Shown here piece after piece: positions 44,792 through 52,460 of a stretch of 64,000 nucleotides of DNA (position 1 is the stretch's first letter; each line of letters begins with the position of its first letter). Location: positions 124,001 through 188,000 of the forward strand of contig CALIDI010000026.1 in assembly GCA_938023035.1 (NCBI GenBank), in the 5' to 3' direction. The notes below the pieces were generated by a model. The model did not search any database, was not told the origin of the DNA, and worked only from the letters and a program-made list of their open reading frames with translations. The stretch comes from an uncultured Leptolyngbyaceae cyanobacterium. Its GTDB lineage: Bacteria > Cyanobacteriota > Cyanobacteriia > Leptolyngbyales > Leptolyngbyaceae. The translations under genes were made by a program, and so were the position numbers.

Positions 44792-45922
44792 GTGGATTTC
44801 TTATCCCTCTTTTTGATGGACTTTGTTAAGCAGTTGCAGTCTCCAACACTTAGCTTTCTGATAGGTGGTATGGTTGTTGCTGCTCTTGGTAGCCAACTGC
44901 AAATTCCAGAGGCGATCGTCAAGATTATCGTCTTCATGCTGCTCACCAAAATTGGTCTGACCGGTGGTATTGCAATCCGCAATTCTAACCTGACGGAGAT
45001 GATTTTACCCGCAGCGTTTTCCGGGTTGGTAGGGATTCTTATTGTCTTCATCGCACGCTTTACATTGGCTAAGCTACCAAGGGTTAAGACCGTGGATGCA
45101 CTTGCGACTGGGGGGTTGTTTGGTGCGGTGAGTGGCTCTACCATGGCCGCTGCCCTGACGCTCCTGGAAGAACGAAACATCCCATACGAAGCATGGGCTG
45201 GTGCACTTTATCCCTTTATGGATATTCCAGCACTGGTCACAGCGATTGTGGTCGCGAACCTTTATCTCAACAGCAAGAAGAGTAGTGAATTAGCTTACTC
45301 TTCCATGCAGGAGTCTTTCAGCAACAAACCCGTTATGGCAGGTGATTACTCTGCTCAGCAAAGTTATCCCAGCAGTCGGCAAGAGTATCTCAGCCTGAAG
45401 CAGGGGTCTGCGAATCATCGGGTTAAGATATGGCCGATCGTGCAGGAAAGCCTCCAGGGGCCTGCCCTGTCGGCTATGATGCTCGGCCTCGCGCTTGGCC
45501 TGTTCGCAAACCCGGAAAGTGTCTATAAGGGTTTTTACGAGCCTGCCTTTCGTGGTTTGCTTTCGATCTTGATGCTAGTCATGGGGATGGAGGCGTGGTC
45601 TCGGGTTGGGGAACTGCGCAAGGTGGCCCAGTGGTACGTCGTGTATAGCGTGGTGGCACCATTTGTGCATGGGCTGATTGCCTTCGGTCTTGGCATGGTT
45701 GCCCACTATGCCACAGGTTTTAGCCTAGGTGGTGTCGTGGTCTTGGCTGTCATCGCTGCCTCCAGTTCAGATATCTCAGGCCCACCTACGTTGCGCGCCG
45801 GTATCCCATCGGCGAATCCTTCTGCTTATATCGGGGCCTCCACGGCGATCGGTACACCGATTGCGATTGGCTTTTGCATACCGTTCTTTCTTGGGCTTGC
45901 CCAGGCGATCAGTGGTGGCTAA
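44792..45922 (+). CDS. sbtA: Sodium-dependent bicarbonate transporter SbtA
   Basis: A 376-residue inner-membrane carrier, high-affinity Na+/HCO3- symporter of the CO2-concentrating mechanism. Two inverted halves of about five helices each flank a hydrophilic central loop (about 170-215, Ser/Gln-rich). Signatures include GGMVVAALGSQLQIPEAIVK, LTKIGLTGGIAIRNSNLTEM, GGLFGAVSGSTMAAALTLLE and AASSSDISGPPTLRAGIPSA, which correspond to the bicarbonate/Na+ binding loops of known structures. The start is GTG 44792, with AAGGAGGA 8 bases upstream; no in-frame ATG fits. It is followed by its regulator sbtB after a short gap. Confidence 0.96.
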   Translation: MDFLSLFLMDFVKQLQSPTLSFLIGGMVVAALGSQLQIPEAIVKIIVFMLLTKIGLTGGIAIRNSNLTEMILPAAFSGLVGILIVFIARFTLAKLPRVKTVDALATGGLFGAVSGSTMAAALTLLEERNIPYEAWAGALYPFMDIPALVTAIVVANLYLNSKKSSELAYSSMQESFSNKPVMAGDYSAQQSYPSSRQEYLSLKQGSANHRVKIWPIVQESLQGPALSAMMLGLALGLFANPESVYKGFYEPAFRGLLSILMLVMGMEAWSRVGELRKVAQWYVVYSVVAPFVHGLIAFGLGMVAHYATGFSLGGVVVLAVIAASSSDISGPPTLRAGIPSANPSAYIGASTAIGTPIAIGFCIPFFLGLAQAISGG

Positions 45923-45987
45923 TCTTCAGACAGATCGGGGTCTGTCGGTACTCCTTTGATTCGGCAGACCAAACAATCCCAATATAA

Positions 45988-46341
<354 letters not shown>

Positions 46342-46354
46342 ATTGAGATGACGC

Positions 46355-46394
46355 AGACCCAAAGGACTAGGGCTTTGTTCTATTTTTTGGGTCT
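46355..46394 (+). terminator. Likely terminator of the sbtAB transcript
   Basis: AGACCCAAA (46355-46363) pairs perfectly with TTTGGGTCT (46386-46394), followed by TCTATTC. The hairpin lies 14 bases after the sbtB stop and before the convergent broken GTPase gene, so it may serve both strands. The following T run is weak. Confidence 0.5.
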
Positions 46395-46638
46395 TCTATT
46401 CGAGATCACTGTCAAGTTTGAGCGCTCCAGGTTTTCTCCTTAAATATGCCGGATTCAAATATGCCGGATTCACGGGTAAATTTTCTGACAGGTGTTTCTA
46501 TGGCGGCGGTATTTGTCTATCGCTAGGGAAATACCTGCAATCGAAGCTATATCGAAGCCCTAATGTCTCAGACCTCCATCGGCTTGCAAATCTACTCCTG
46601 ACTCTCTTGGCACAAGGCTTAGGTACCGCGTCTGAATT

Positions 46639-47403
46639 TTACGGATGGTTGCTCTTTGACGGAGTTGCAAACCCACGACTTTTACCATACCGTACCGTTC
46701 TAAATTCAACCTGATTGGTGTTGGGACTGTAGAGGGTGTAGGTTGCCTGTCCGGGAATGCGGCCAATATTGCCAACGCCAATCACTTGCCGAGGTGTAAC
46801 CAGGCGGTAAGTTTAATTCCAAATACGTTGTTTTACTGAGTCCAGCCACAAAGTCAAAGTAGAGCGATCGCCCATCCGTCACATCAAAAATACCCTTAGC
46901 ACGTTGAACGGTGCCATACGCGCCCTGGGTCAGCTCATACCAAAACATATTCAGACTCGCGGGGTCAAGCACCTGTCTCGATAAGACTGATCGCCAGAGA
47001 TGGGGCTGGGATAACGCCGCCCCCGTCTTAACGCCTACCACCACAAGGTCTGCCCAGTCGTGCCATTCGGTGGTCGCGTTCCCGGCGGCAACACCGCTAC
47101 CCGGCGGCAATCTGCCATCGGGTCAGGCAAAATCAGAGAGGTGAAATCAAGGTGAAACCCCAACTCAACGTAAATCGCAGTGCCGCTAGGCAGTTGTGCC
47201 CAAAAATCAGTCAACTGTTCGACGGGTGGCACTGTGACTCCCGCAACTTCTGTGGCCAGATAGATTGGGTCGATGGGAGTATTGTCTGCTCCCAGATTTA
47301 GATAAACGGCTGTCTTAGCAGCAGAATTGACTTGTTGCCGGATCCAGGTCGTTTTTCCCGCACCGGATGGGCCAGACACTAGAGTGATGTTGAGAGATGG
47401 CAT
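46639..47403 (-). pseudogene. G3E/CobW-like GTP-binding protein with two frameshifts
   Basis: Three frames on the minus strand rebuild one protein of about 255 residues. It starts MPSLNITLVSGPSGAGKTTW (P-loop), runs to DCRRVAVLPPG, switches frame near 47082 to TEWHDWADLVVVGVKTGAAL and FDVTDGRSLYFDFVAGL (a CobW_C-like C-terminal domain), then switches again near 46800 to RQVIGVGNIGRIPGQATYTL and SPNTNQVEFRTVRYGKSRGF, ending TAA at 46639. Each switch is explained by a single-base indel. It lacks the CxCC motif of true CobW. It lies 8 bases after the SCO5389-family gene and would be co-transcribed with it. Either a recent pseudogene or assembly errors; two breaks favour decay. Confidence 0.75.
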
Positions 47404-47411
47404 TCGGGCTT

Positions 47412-47804
47412 CTAACAGTCTTGTAGTTCAGGGGTTTGGTTGAGAATTTGATTCCGAATCGACGTGAAGTTGCGGTAAGCATCCGACTCTAAACAATCGC
47501 GCCGAAAGACTGCCAGGTTGTGACAGTTTTGAAACGCTAGCTTTACGTCAAAATGCCGCTCTACCGCTCCCCGAATTGCATCACCACCCACCATCCGCAG
47601 CAATTGCCCACGGGCCTGTTCGCTAGGTGGGGCGATCGCATGGTTTGCCCACTCTTCGCCATTCTGGTGAATGCTGTAGGACAGCTTCTCGACAATATCC
47701 CAAGCATAGGGCAGGGATTGCCGAATCGCTTCAACAAAGGCTTGCTCATCTACATCGCCTGCTGCCGCCTGTTGAATCAGGGCTTCACTGAGATTCAGAG
47801 ACAT
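47412..47804 (-). CDS. SCO5389 family protein
   Basis: A 130-residue soluble protein. The sequence SEALIQQAAAGDVDEQAFVE, IRQSLPYAWDIVEKL, PPSEQARGQLLRMVGGDAIR, ERHFDVKLAFQNCHNLAVF and the final ILNQTPELQDC closely follow the SCO5389 family known from actinobacteria, where its function is unknown. Conserved Cys and His residues (QNCHN and the terminal Cys) could bind metal. It is the first gene of the leftward unit that includes the broken GTPase, and it shares a divergent promoter region, with a Zur/Fur-type box, with the flavoprotein gene at 47892. A role in metal limitation is inferred from this setting. Confidence 0.8.
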   Translation of the reverse strand: MSLNLSEALIQQAAAGDVDEQAFVEAIRQSLPYAWDIVEKLSYSIHQNGEEWANHAIAPPSEQARGQLLRMVGGDAIRGAVERHFDVKLAFQNCHNLAVFRRDCLESDAYRNFTSIRNQILNQTPELQDC

Positions 47805-47858
47805 CTTTCTCCTGATACTTCATTCACTGCAAAACACTGTCCTATGATACAACTAAAA

Positions 47859-47873
47859 TGATAATCGTTCTCA
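47859..47873. promoter_or_regulatory. Zur/Fur-type box in the divergent promoter region
   Basis: TGATAATCGTTCTCA matches 12 of 14 defined positions of TGATAAT-N-ATTATCA. It lies 55 bases from the SCO5389 start on one side and 18 bases before the flavoprotein ATG on the other, so one bound repressor dimer could shut both units. It shares its form with the box at 38909-38923. Confidence 0.6.
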
Positions 47874-47891
47874 CAAATTAGTCGTTGATTC

Positions 47892-49136
47892 ATGTCAAAT
47901 GCCCTGTTTGCTCTGCCGGACTTTATTGACCTAGCGGTTGTCGGGGCGGGGCCTCACGCATTGACACTCGTGACCCACCTGTTGCAGAAGAAAAAATCGA
48001 TGCAGGGGCGGTTTCTCGTGTTTGACCCCAGCGGCACCTGGATGAGTCACTGGAATCACCAGTTTGCGGCCTTTGAGATTCCCCACCTCAGGTCACCTGC
48101 CGTTCATCAACCTGATCCTGACCCGCATGCCCTGCGTACTTTTGCTGAGGGTCGCCCTGATGAGTTGCTTCCCCCCTACGATCTGCCCGGAACTCGTCTG
48201 TTTCAGGACTTTTGTCAGGACGTGATCCGTCGCTGGCAGATCCAGACCTGTGTGTATCCGGCTCAAGTAACGCGAGTGATACCCTTCAGCCACCATCGGC
48301 GTTCTCGGTTTTGTTTGGAGTTATCCAACGGCCAAACACTGATGGCCCGGAGAGTGGTGCTGGCCAATGGGGGTGGAATCCCGCAGATACCGGAGTGGGT
48401 TAGGCAGGTTGTAACCCCGTATCCTGACGATCGCCTCTTGCATTCGGGGCAGGTTGATTTGCGCGGGCTGCAACTCCAAGGAGAACGAGTGCTAATCATC
48501 GGTGGCGGATTAACCAGTGGTCATTTGGCTATTGGTGCGATCGCGCGTGGCGCACGGGTTTTTCTTATGTCCAGAAGAAGCGTGTACGAAAAACAATTTG
48601 ATGCCGATCCAGGCTGGCTGGGGCCTAAATATCTCAAAGGTTTTTGGGCAGAGCCTGACTGGCACAGTCGCTGGCAAATGATTCAGCACGCTAGAAACGG
48701 AGGGTCGATGACGCCTGCAATTCTGACACGGTTACGGCGATTGCAACAGGATGGGAAGATTGTGTTCTATGAGCAGTGTCAGGTGTCTGGAGCCAGATGG
48801 AACAGAGAACACTGGCAGATTTGTTGTGATAATTCAGCGGTGCAGGGGTACCTTCAGGAGCAAAAGATTGACCGCATTTGGCTGGCGACTGGTAGCCAGT
48901 TGAATGCAACAAAGCACCCACTATTGAACGATGTTTTAGAGACTTACCCAATTGAAGTGGTGCAGGGGTTACCGGTGGTGAATGAGCATTTACGCTGGCA
49001 AGGCTGCGAATTATTCATGATGGGTAGTTTGGCTGCGTTGCAAATTGGGCCAACGGCGCGAAATTTATCAGGGGCACGGGCAGCCAGCGATCGCATTGTT
49101 CCTGCTCTAACAAAACCGAGCTTGGCGTTCAGCTAA
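47892..49136 (+). CDS. FAD/NAD(P)-binding protein, lysine/ornithine N-hydroxylase-like
   Basis: A 414-residue flavoprotein of the SidA/IucD/PvdA-like group. The first Rossmann motif, VVGAGPHALTLV, binds FAD; the second, IIGGGLTSGHLAIGA near residue 205, binds NADPH; PHLRSPAVHQPDP and the late WLATGSQLNATKHPLL complete the pattern. Family members N-hydroxylate lysine or ornithine in siderophore synthesis; this branch is divergent and also resembles uncharacterised FAD-dependent oxidoreductases. A Zur/Fur-type box 18 bases upstream implies induction by metal shortage. No NRPS or siderophore synthetase lies in the window, so its product is unknown. Start ATG 47892. Confidence 0.8.
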   Translation: MSNALFALPDFIDLAVVGAGPHALTLVTHLLQKKKSMQGRFLVFDPSGTWMSHWNHQFAAFEIPHLRSPAVHQPDPDPHALRTFAEGRPDELLPPYDLPGTRLFQDFCQDVIRRWQIQTCVYPAQVTRVIPFSHHRRSRFCLELSNGQTLMARRVVLANGGGIPQIPEWVRQVVTPYPDDRLLHSGQVDLRGLQLQGERVLIIGGGLTSGHLAIGAIARGARVFLMSRRSVYEKQFDADPGWLGPKYLKGFWAEPDWHSRWQMIQHARNGGSMTPAILTRLRRLQQDGKIVFYEQCQVSGARWNREHWQICCDNSAVQGYLQEQKIDRIWLATGSQLNATKHPLLNDVLETYPIEVVQGLPVVNEHLRWQGCELFMMGSLAALQIGPTARNLSGARAASDRIVPALTKPSLAFS

Positions 49137-49316
49137 GAATTGGGCCACTTGATGATGGTTCTAATCCTAAAGCACCCGATTATCTCATTTACTTTGAGGC
49201 TCTGATTGCGAGGCTGGAAGGATAAACGACCTATACCCCAATCAGTTCTTACCATGATGAAAGCGCAAATCAATTCAGACGCGCAGATAAGACCAACGAA
49301 ATATCCTCAAACTTTA
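49137..49316. other. Intergenic, no feature seen
   Basis: 180 bases after the flavoprotein gene. Together with the uncertain small ORF at 49317-49481 and its hairpin, it makes up a 477-base interval before the histidine-kinase-like gene. I see no protein-like frame here. Confidence 0.4.
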
Positions 49317-49481
49317 CTACATGGCGATCGCCAGAATCTCGAATGGTAGGACGATCGTGCTCACTCCGTCACACTCGTAGCGATCCGTTTTCCAGTTCAT
49401 CAAAGGATAAACCTTGGCTGGCCGTTGGGCGGTCGCGCACGCTGATTCCGCCAGATCTATCACCGCCTCTGTTGTTGTCAT
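49317..49481 (-). CDS. Possible 54-residue protein, unknown
   Basis: A minus-strand frame from ATG 49481 encodes MTTTEAVIDLAESACATAQR then PAKVYPLMNWKTDRYECDGV and ends VLPFEILAIAM. The composition is protein-like (balanced, with a plausible helix then strands) and the codon choice is not odd for the genome. I know no family for it. Its ATG follows directly on a 13-base-pair hairpin whose 3' arm holds AGAGGGG, the only possible ribosome site. It could be a gene fragment; I give it modest weight. Confidence 0.3.
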   Translation of the reverse strand: MTTTEAVIDLAESACATAQRPAKVYPLMNWKTDRYECDGVSTIVLPFEILAIAM

Positions 49482-49516
49482 ACCCCTCTAGTGGTGGAGA
49501 TTGCCACTAGAGGGGT
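49482..49516. promoter_or_regulatory. Perfect 13-bp hairpin between the small ORF and the kinase-like gene
   Basis: ACCCCTCTAGTGG (49482-49494) and CCACTAGAGGGGT (49504-49516) are perfect inverted arms around a 9-base loop. On the minus strand it ends exactly at the ATG of the 54-codon ORF and buries AGAGGGG. It has no T run, so it is not a standard terminator; an RNA switch, a processing site or a transposon end are possibilities. Confidence 0.6.
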
Positions 49517-49613
49517 TCGGTTTCACCCCTGTCTTTCTCAGCAAATTCCCAGTAGGGTCGTAGTAAGAAATACCTGCTGCGGGGTATGCTTGGCAACAAG
49601 GGGGTGAGGTGGC

Positions 49614-51179
49614 GTGCCAAAGTGGTTTTTGCCAACAATTAGTGAAGTTGTGATGCTGAGTGACCCAGCCTGGGCGAGACCAGAAGCAGTGACGGGTGGC
49701 TCGGAAGTGCATTTTGCTAAGAACACGGTGGCGCAGCAACGCGCCCAGCGAGAATGGCAAGGCGCGATCGCAGCCCTGACCCGCCTCCTGCAACAAACCC
49801 TCCCCGCATCCATCTCCCCTGCTGAACTGCCTCAGGCCTTACTCCTCACTGGCCCAGTGCCGATCCTGAGTGATAGGAGCTTGCTGCCGCGACTCTCCAC
49901 CTGGACGATGAGCACCACAGCTTTTAATCTGACAACCTTACTGCCCTTTCGCTCTCTACCTGGCCAAGCAAAGCAGGCAGAGGTTGTTGAGTCTAAGGCA
50001 TTTACAATCTTGCCCCTGATACCCGGTGACCCGCTGGCCAATGAGCAGTTTTGTTTTGTCTTAACCCCCCGCTTTAGCCTAGTGGTGGTTCTTGGAGAAG
50101 GTTGGAAAGGGGAGCCTGTTTTGCTCTTTTCCTTTCTACCGGAGGCGATAGAGCGTACCTGGGAAATCCTCCGGCCACGGGTGTTGATGCTGAGTGCTCA
50201 GCATTTGGCGACGCTGGATCAAATCGTGCAGAACCTGGCTCCAATCGCACCGGACTACCACACAGTGATGCAGTTTAGTCGCTGGCTGCTGGAGTATTTG
50301 CCCGAACCCAGAGAGGAAAATCGGCCCCTGCGTGTCGAGGTTCCCCAACGGGAGACGGGAGCAGTTACCACTCCCACACCAACTACTGATGTTGATCCAG
50401 AACCGGTGCCAGTGACGGCAAAATCGCTAGATGTGGAATTGCTCCAGGCGATCGCCCATGAAGTTCGGACGCCTCTCACTACTATTCGCACCCTGACGCG
50501 ATCGCTACTGCGCCGCACCGATCTCCCCCCTAGCGTGATTCAACGGCTAGAGAGTATTAACCACGAATGTAACGAGCAGATCGATCGATTTGGTCTCATT
50601 TTTCGGGCAGTTGAGCTAGAGACCGCCGCCGCAACCCACCCTCCCCTATCTCTAACACGCACCTCTCTGGCTCAGGTACTTCAACAGGTCGTGCCCCAAT
50701 GGCAAAAGCAGGCGGCTCAGCGTGGGCTGGTATTAAACGTGGCGCTGCCTCCAATCATGCCCGCCGTCGTTAGCGACCCCAACCTGCTGGATAAGGCCCT
50801 AACCGGTTTGGTCGAGCGGTTTACACGCAACTTACCCGCTGGTAGCCATATTCAAGTCGATGCGGCCCTGGCAGGCGACCAGTTGAAGCTACAGCTTCAA
50901 TCTCAGGTTGAAGCTCCACCTCCTAATGCCTCTTGTCAAGAAGCAACCCCTAACCCGGCGGTGTCAGTACAACAGGTGAGTCAATCCCCGCTTAAGTCCC
51001 TCGGGCAGCTTCTGATGTTTCAACCAGAGACAGGCAGCCTGACTCTGAACCTAGCAGCCACTAAAAATCTCTTCCAATCCCTTGGGGGTAAGTTGACCGT
51101 GCGTGAGCGGCCTCAACAGGGTGAGATTCTCACAGTTTATCTACCCCTAGAAGGTAGTTCTAATGTGATTGAGGTTTAA
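49614..51179 (+). CDS. Histidine-kinase-like protein with degenerate ATPase domain
   Basis: A 521-residue soluble protein. An N-terminal region (about 1-230) with GAF-like hydrophobic strands precedes a Pro/Thr linker and a clear HisKA dimerisation helix, LLQAIAHEVRTPLTTIRTL, phospho-acceptor candidate His282, with ESINHECNEQIDRFGLIF as its second helix. The ATPase part is unusual: where the N-box (DP--L---L-NLL-NA) belongs it reads DPNLLDKALTGLVERFTRN with no Asn, and no DxGxG box is seen before the end, GEILTVYLPLEG. This suggests a kinase that no longer binds ATP normally. The start is GTG 49614; ATG 49653 is an alternative. No response regulator gene is adjacent. Confidence 0.75.
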   Translation: MPKWFLPTISEVVMLSDPAWARPEAVTGGSEVHFAKNTVAQQRAQREWQGAIAALTRLLQQTLPASISPAELPQALLLTGPVPILSDRSLLPRLSTWTMSTTAFNLTTLLPFRSLPGQAKQAEVVESKAFTILPLIPGDPLANEQFCFVLTPRFSLVVVLGEGWKGEPVLLFSFLPEAIERTWEILRPRVLMLSAQHLATLDQIVQNLAPIAPDYHTVMQFSRWLLEYLPEPREENRPLRVEVPQRETGAVTTPTPTTDVDPEPVPVTAKSLDVELLQAIAHEVRTPLTTIRTLTRSLLRRTDLPPSVIQRLESINHECNEQIDRFGLIFRAVELETAAATHPPLSLTRTSLAQVLQQVVPQWQKQAAQRGLVLNVALPPIMPAVVSDPNLLDKALTGLVERFTRNLPAGSHIQVDAALAGDQLKLQLQSQVEAPPPNASCQEATPNPAVSVQQVSQSPLKSLGQLLMFQPETGSLTLNLAATKNLFQSLGGKLTVRERPQQGEILTVYLPLEGSSNVIEV

Positions 51180-51412
51180 CACTCACGCATTTGGCGTGAC
51201 TCGGCAATATCACGAATTAGCAAGGTTCTGGAACGGATATAGCTATCTAAAAGGCAACGTTCTTCGCCATTCAGTCGCGATCGCCGGGAAATTTTTTCTA
51301 AAAGCAAGCCAATCAAACCAGCATCGGTCAGTGTCAGCAAATCATGACTACCGGTTTCTTCAACCACGTCCCAAAATAGCCTTAACACCGAAGCGTTGGT
51401 GACTATTGACAT
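51176..51412 (-). CDS. Small conserved cyanobacterial protein (78 aa)
   Basis: A 78-residue protein, VLRLFWDVVEETGSHDLLTL, then DAGLIGLLLEKISRRSRLNG and EERCLLDSYIRSRTLLIRDI. The W-LVEET---LL-L-D--L---L pattern with a final YI-SRT-LIRD-A recurs in many cyanobacterial genomes as an uncharacterised short protein. All-helical, soluble. AGGTG lies 5 bases before the ATG. Its stop overlaps the stop of the convergent kinase-like gene by a few bases. Function unknown. Confidence 0.72.
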   Translation of the reverse strand: MSIVTNASVLRLFWDVVEETGSHDLLTLTDAGLIGLLLEKISRRSRLNGEERCLLDSYIRSRTLLIRDIAESRQMREC

Positions 51413-52006
51413 ATCACACCTGCTCGCAATTTAAGATTTGCTTTAGATTTTAGCTGGAATCGCCAAAAAGTCTAGGGGATCAAGACAGATTGATAATTTC
51501 TTAATAACAGTAGAGATAAAGATACAAGCAGGTGTCATTTGGTAAAGCAGGGGCTGTAAAAGATGACGCGATCTCGCAGCCCACGATGCTTTTTCATCCA
51601 CTGGGGAAGCCCATCTGCATCATTAAGAATGGGTATTTGTCATCACTGCCACCTAATTGAGAAGGAGGTACAAGGGGTAAAACCCCTTGCTAGGGCAATG
51701 CTCTCACATCCTTACCTCCCATAGACTCGGCAACCTGGCGATCGCCCTAACTCTTCGAGATAGATAAAAGAGAAAGGTAAAGGTTAGGTTAAGAAAACTG
51801 GCACCTAAGGGCACAAGTTTACTAGAATTTTTGATATGACAGCGTTTTCAAAAGTTAAGAGTAGGTAAATAGTCTTCGTCGAGATCCATCCGGCCAAGGC
51901 CAGTTGCAACGTTTTGCCCGTAAGGAAACGATAGGCTTTGAGTTGAGGTTGGCTGAGGCATTCGATTCGTTTATAAAACCTTGTGCTTTTAATCAGGGAG
52001 ATAGCC
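51413..52006. other. Intergenic region
   Basis: 594 bases with no credible gene. A compact palindrome CAAGGGGT-AAA-ACCCCTTG lies near 51671-51689. It lacks a T run. The DUF7219 promoter should lie near its right end. Confidence 0.45.
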
Positions 52007-52249
52007 ATGCAAAAACACGATTTTCTCTATCCTCGAGCATCTTATCGAGGGGCGTTCACTCCTCAAGGGTTGTTGTTTAATGCAAATTTGCAGGAGTTTT
52101 CTCAGCGCATTAGTTACATCTCAAACCTGCTGTCGAATGGCAAGCTATCTCCAGAAGAGTCGTACCTACAGGTAGAAGCTCTATGGCAGCAATTGCATCA
52201 AAGCAGTCACAATCTTGGTCTGGGCGGAATAGCCGATGACAGTCATTAG
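52007..52249 (+). CDS. DUF7219 family protein
   Basis: An 80-residue soluble protein, QKHDFLYPRASYRGAFTPQG, LLFNANLQEFSQRISYI, NGKLSPEESYLQVEALWQQL. The DFLYPR--Y-G-F-P--L-FNANLQEF--R--YI pattern is that of a short cyanobacterial family (DUF7219) without known function. ATG 52007 is chosen because AGGGAG lies 7 bases upstream; the open frame starts eight codons earlier. It is probably helical through the second half. It stands alone. Confidence 0.8.
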   Translation: MQKHDFLYPRASYRGAFTPQGLLFNANLQEFSQRISYISNLLSNGKLSPEESYLQVEALWQQLHQSSHNLGLGGIADDSH

Positions 52250-52337
52250 GATTGGCTTAAGCCGCCGATGCACTCTCTCTAGAGAGATAGAAGAAAGATA
52301 GCCCTAGCAGGCTAAGGCATCCGACTGTCTGCCCTTA

Positions 52338-52418
52338 CCCTCACTCCTCTTTCAAGGCAGGAGAGGCTCTTCAGTCTTTCCTGCTGCCTCGACGGGATCA
52401 GGGGCTAGGAGGTGAGGG
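52338..52418. repeat. Dispersed intergenic hairpin repeat, copy C
   Basis: CCCTCAC (52338-52344) pairs with GTGAGGG (52412-52418) as outer arms around TCCTCTTTCAAGGCAGGAGA and a short Gly-rich-looking G run. It is related in sequence and layout to copies at 21.8, 32.1 and 60.7 kb. Confidence 0.55.
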
Positions 52419-52460
52419 GGCTGAGACGAGTTCAGAGATTTCCACCTTGCTGTACTAACC

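Noticed and set aside
46418-46714. 98-codon plus-strand ORF with a 15-base tandem repeat (ATATGCCGGATTCA)
   Set aside because: It overlaps the broken GTPase on the other strand in antisense; the repeat alone does not support a gene.
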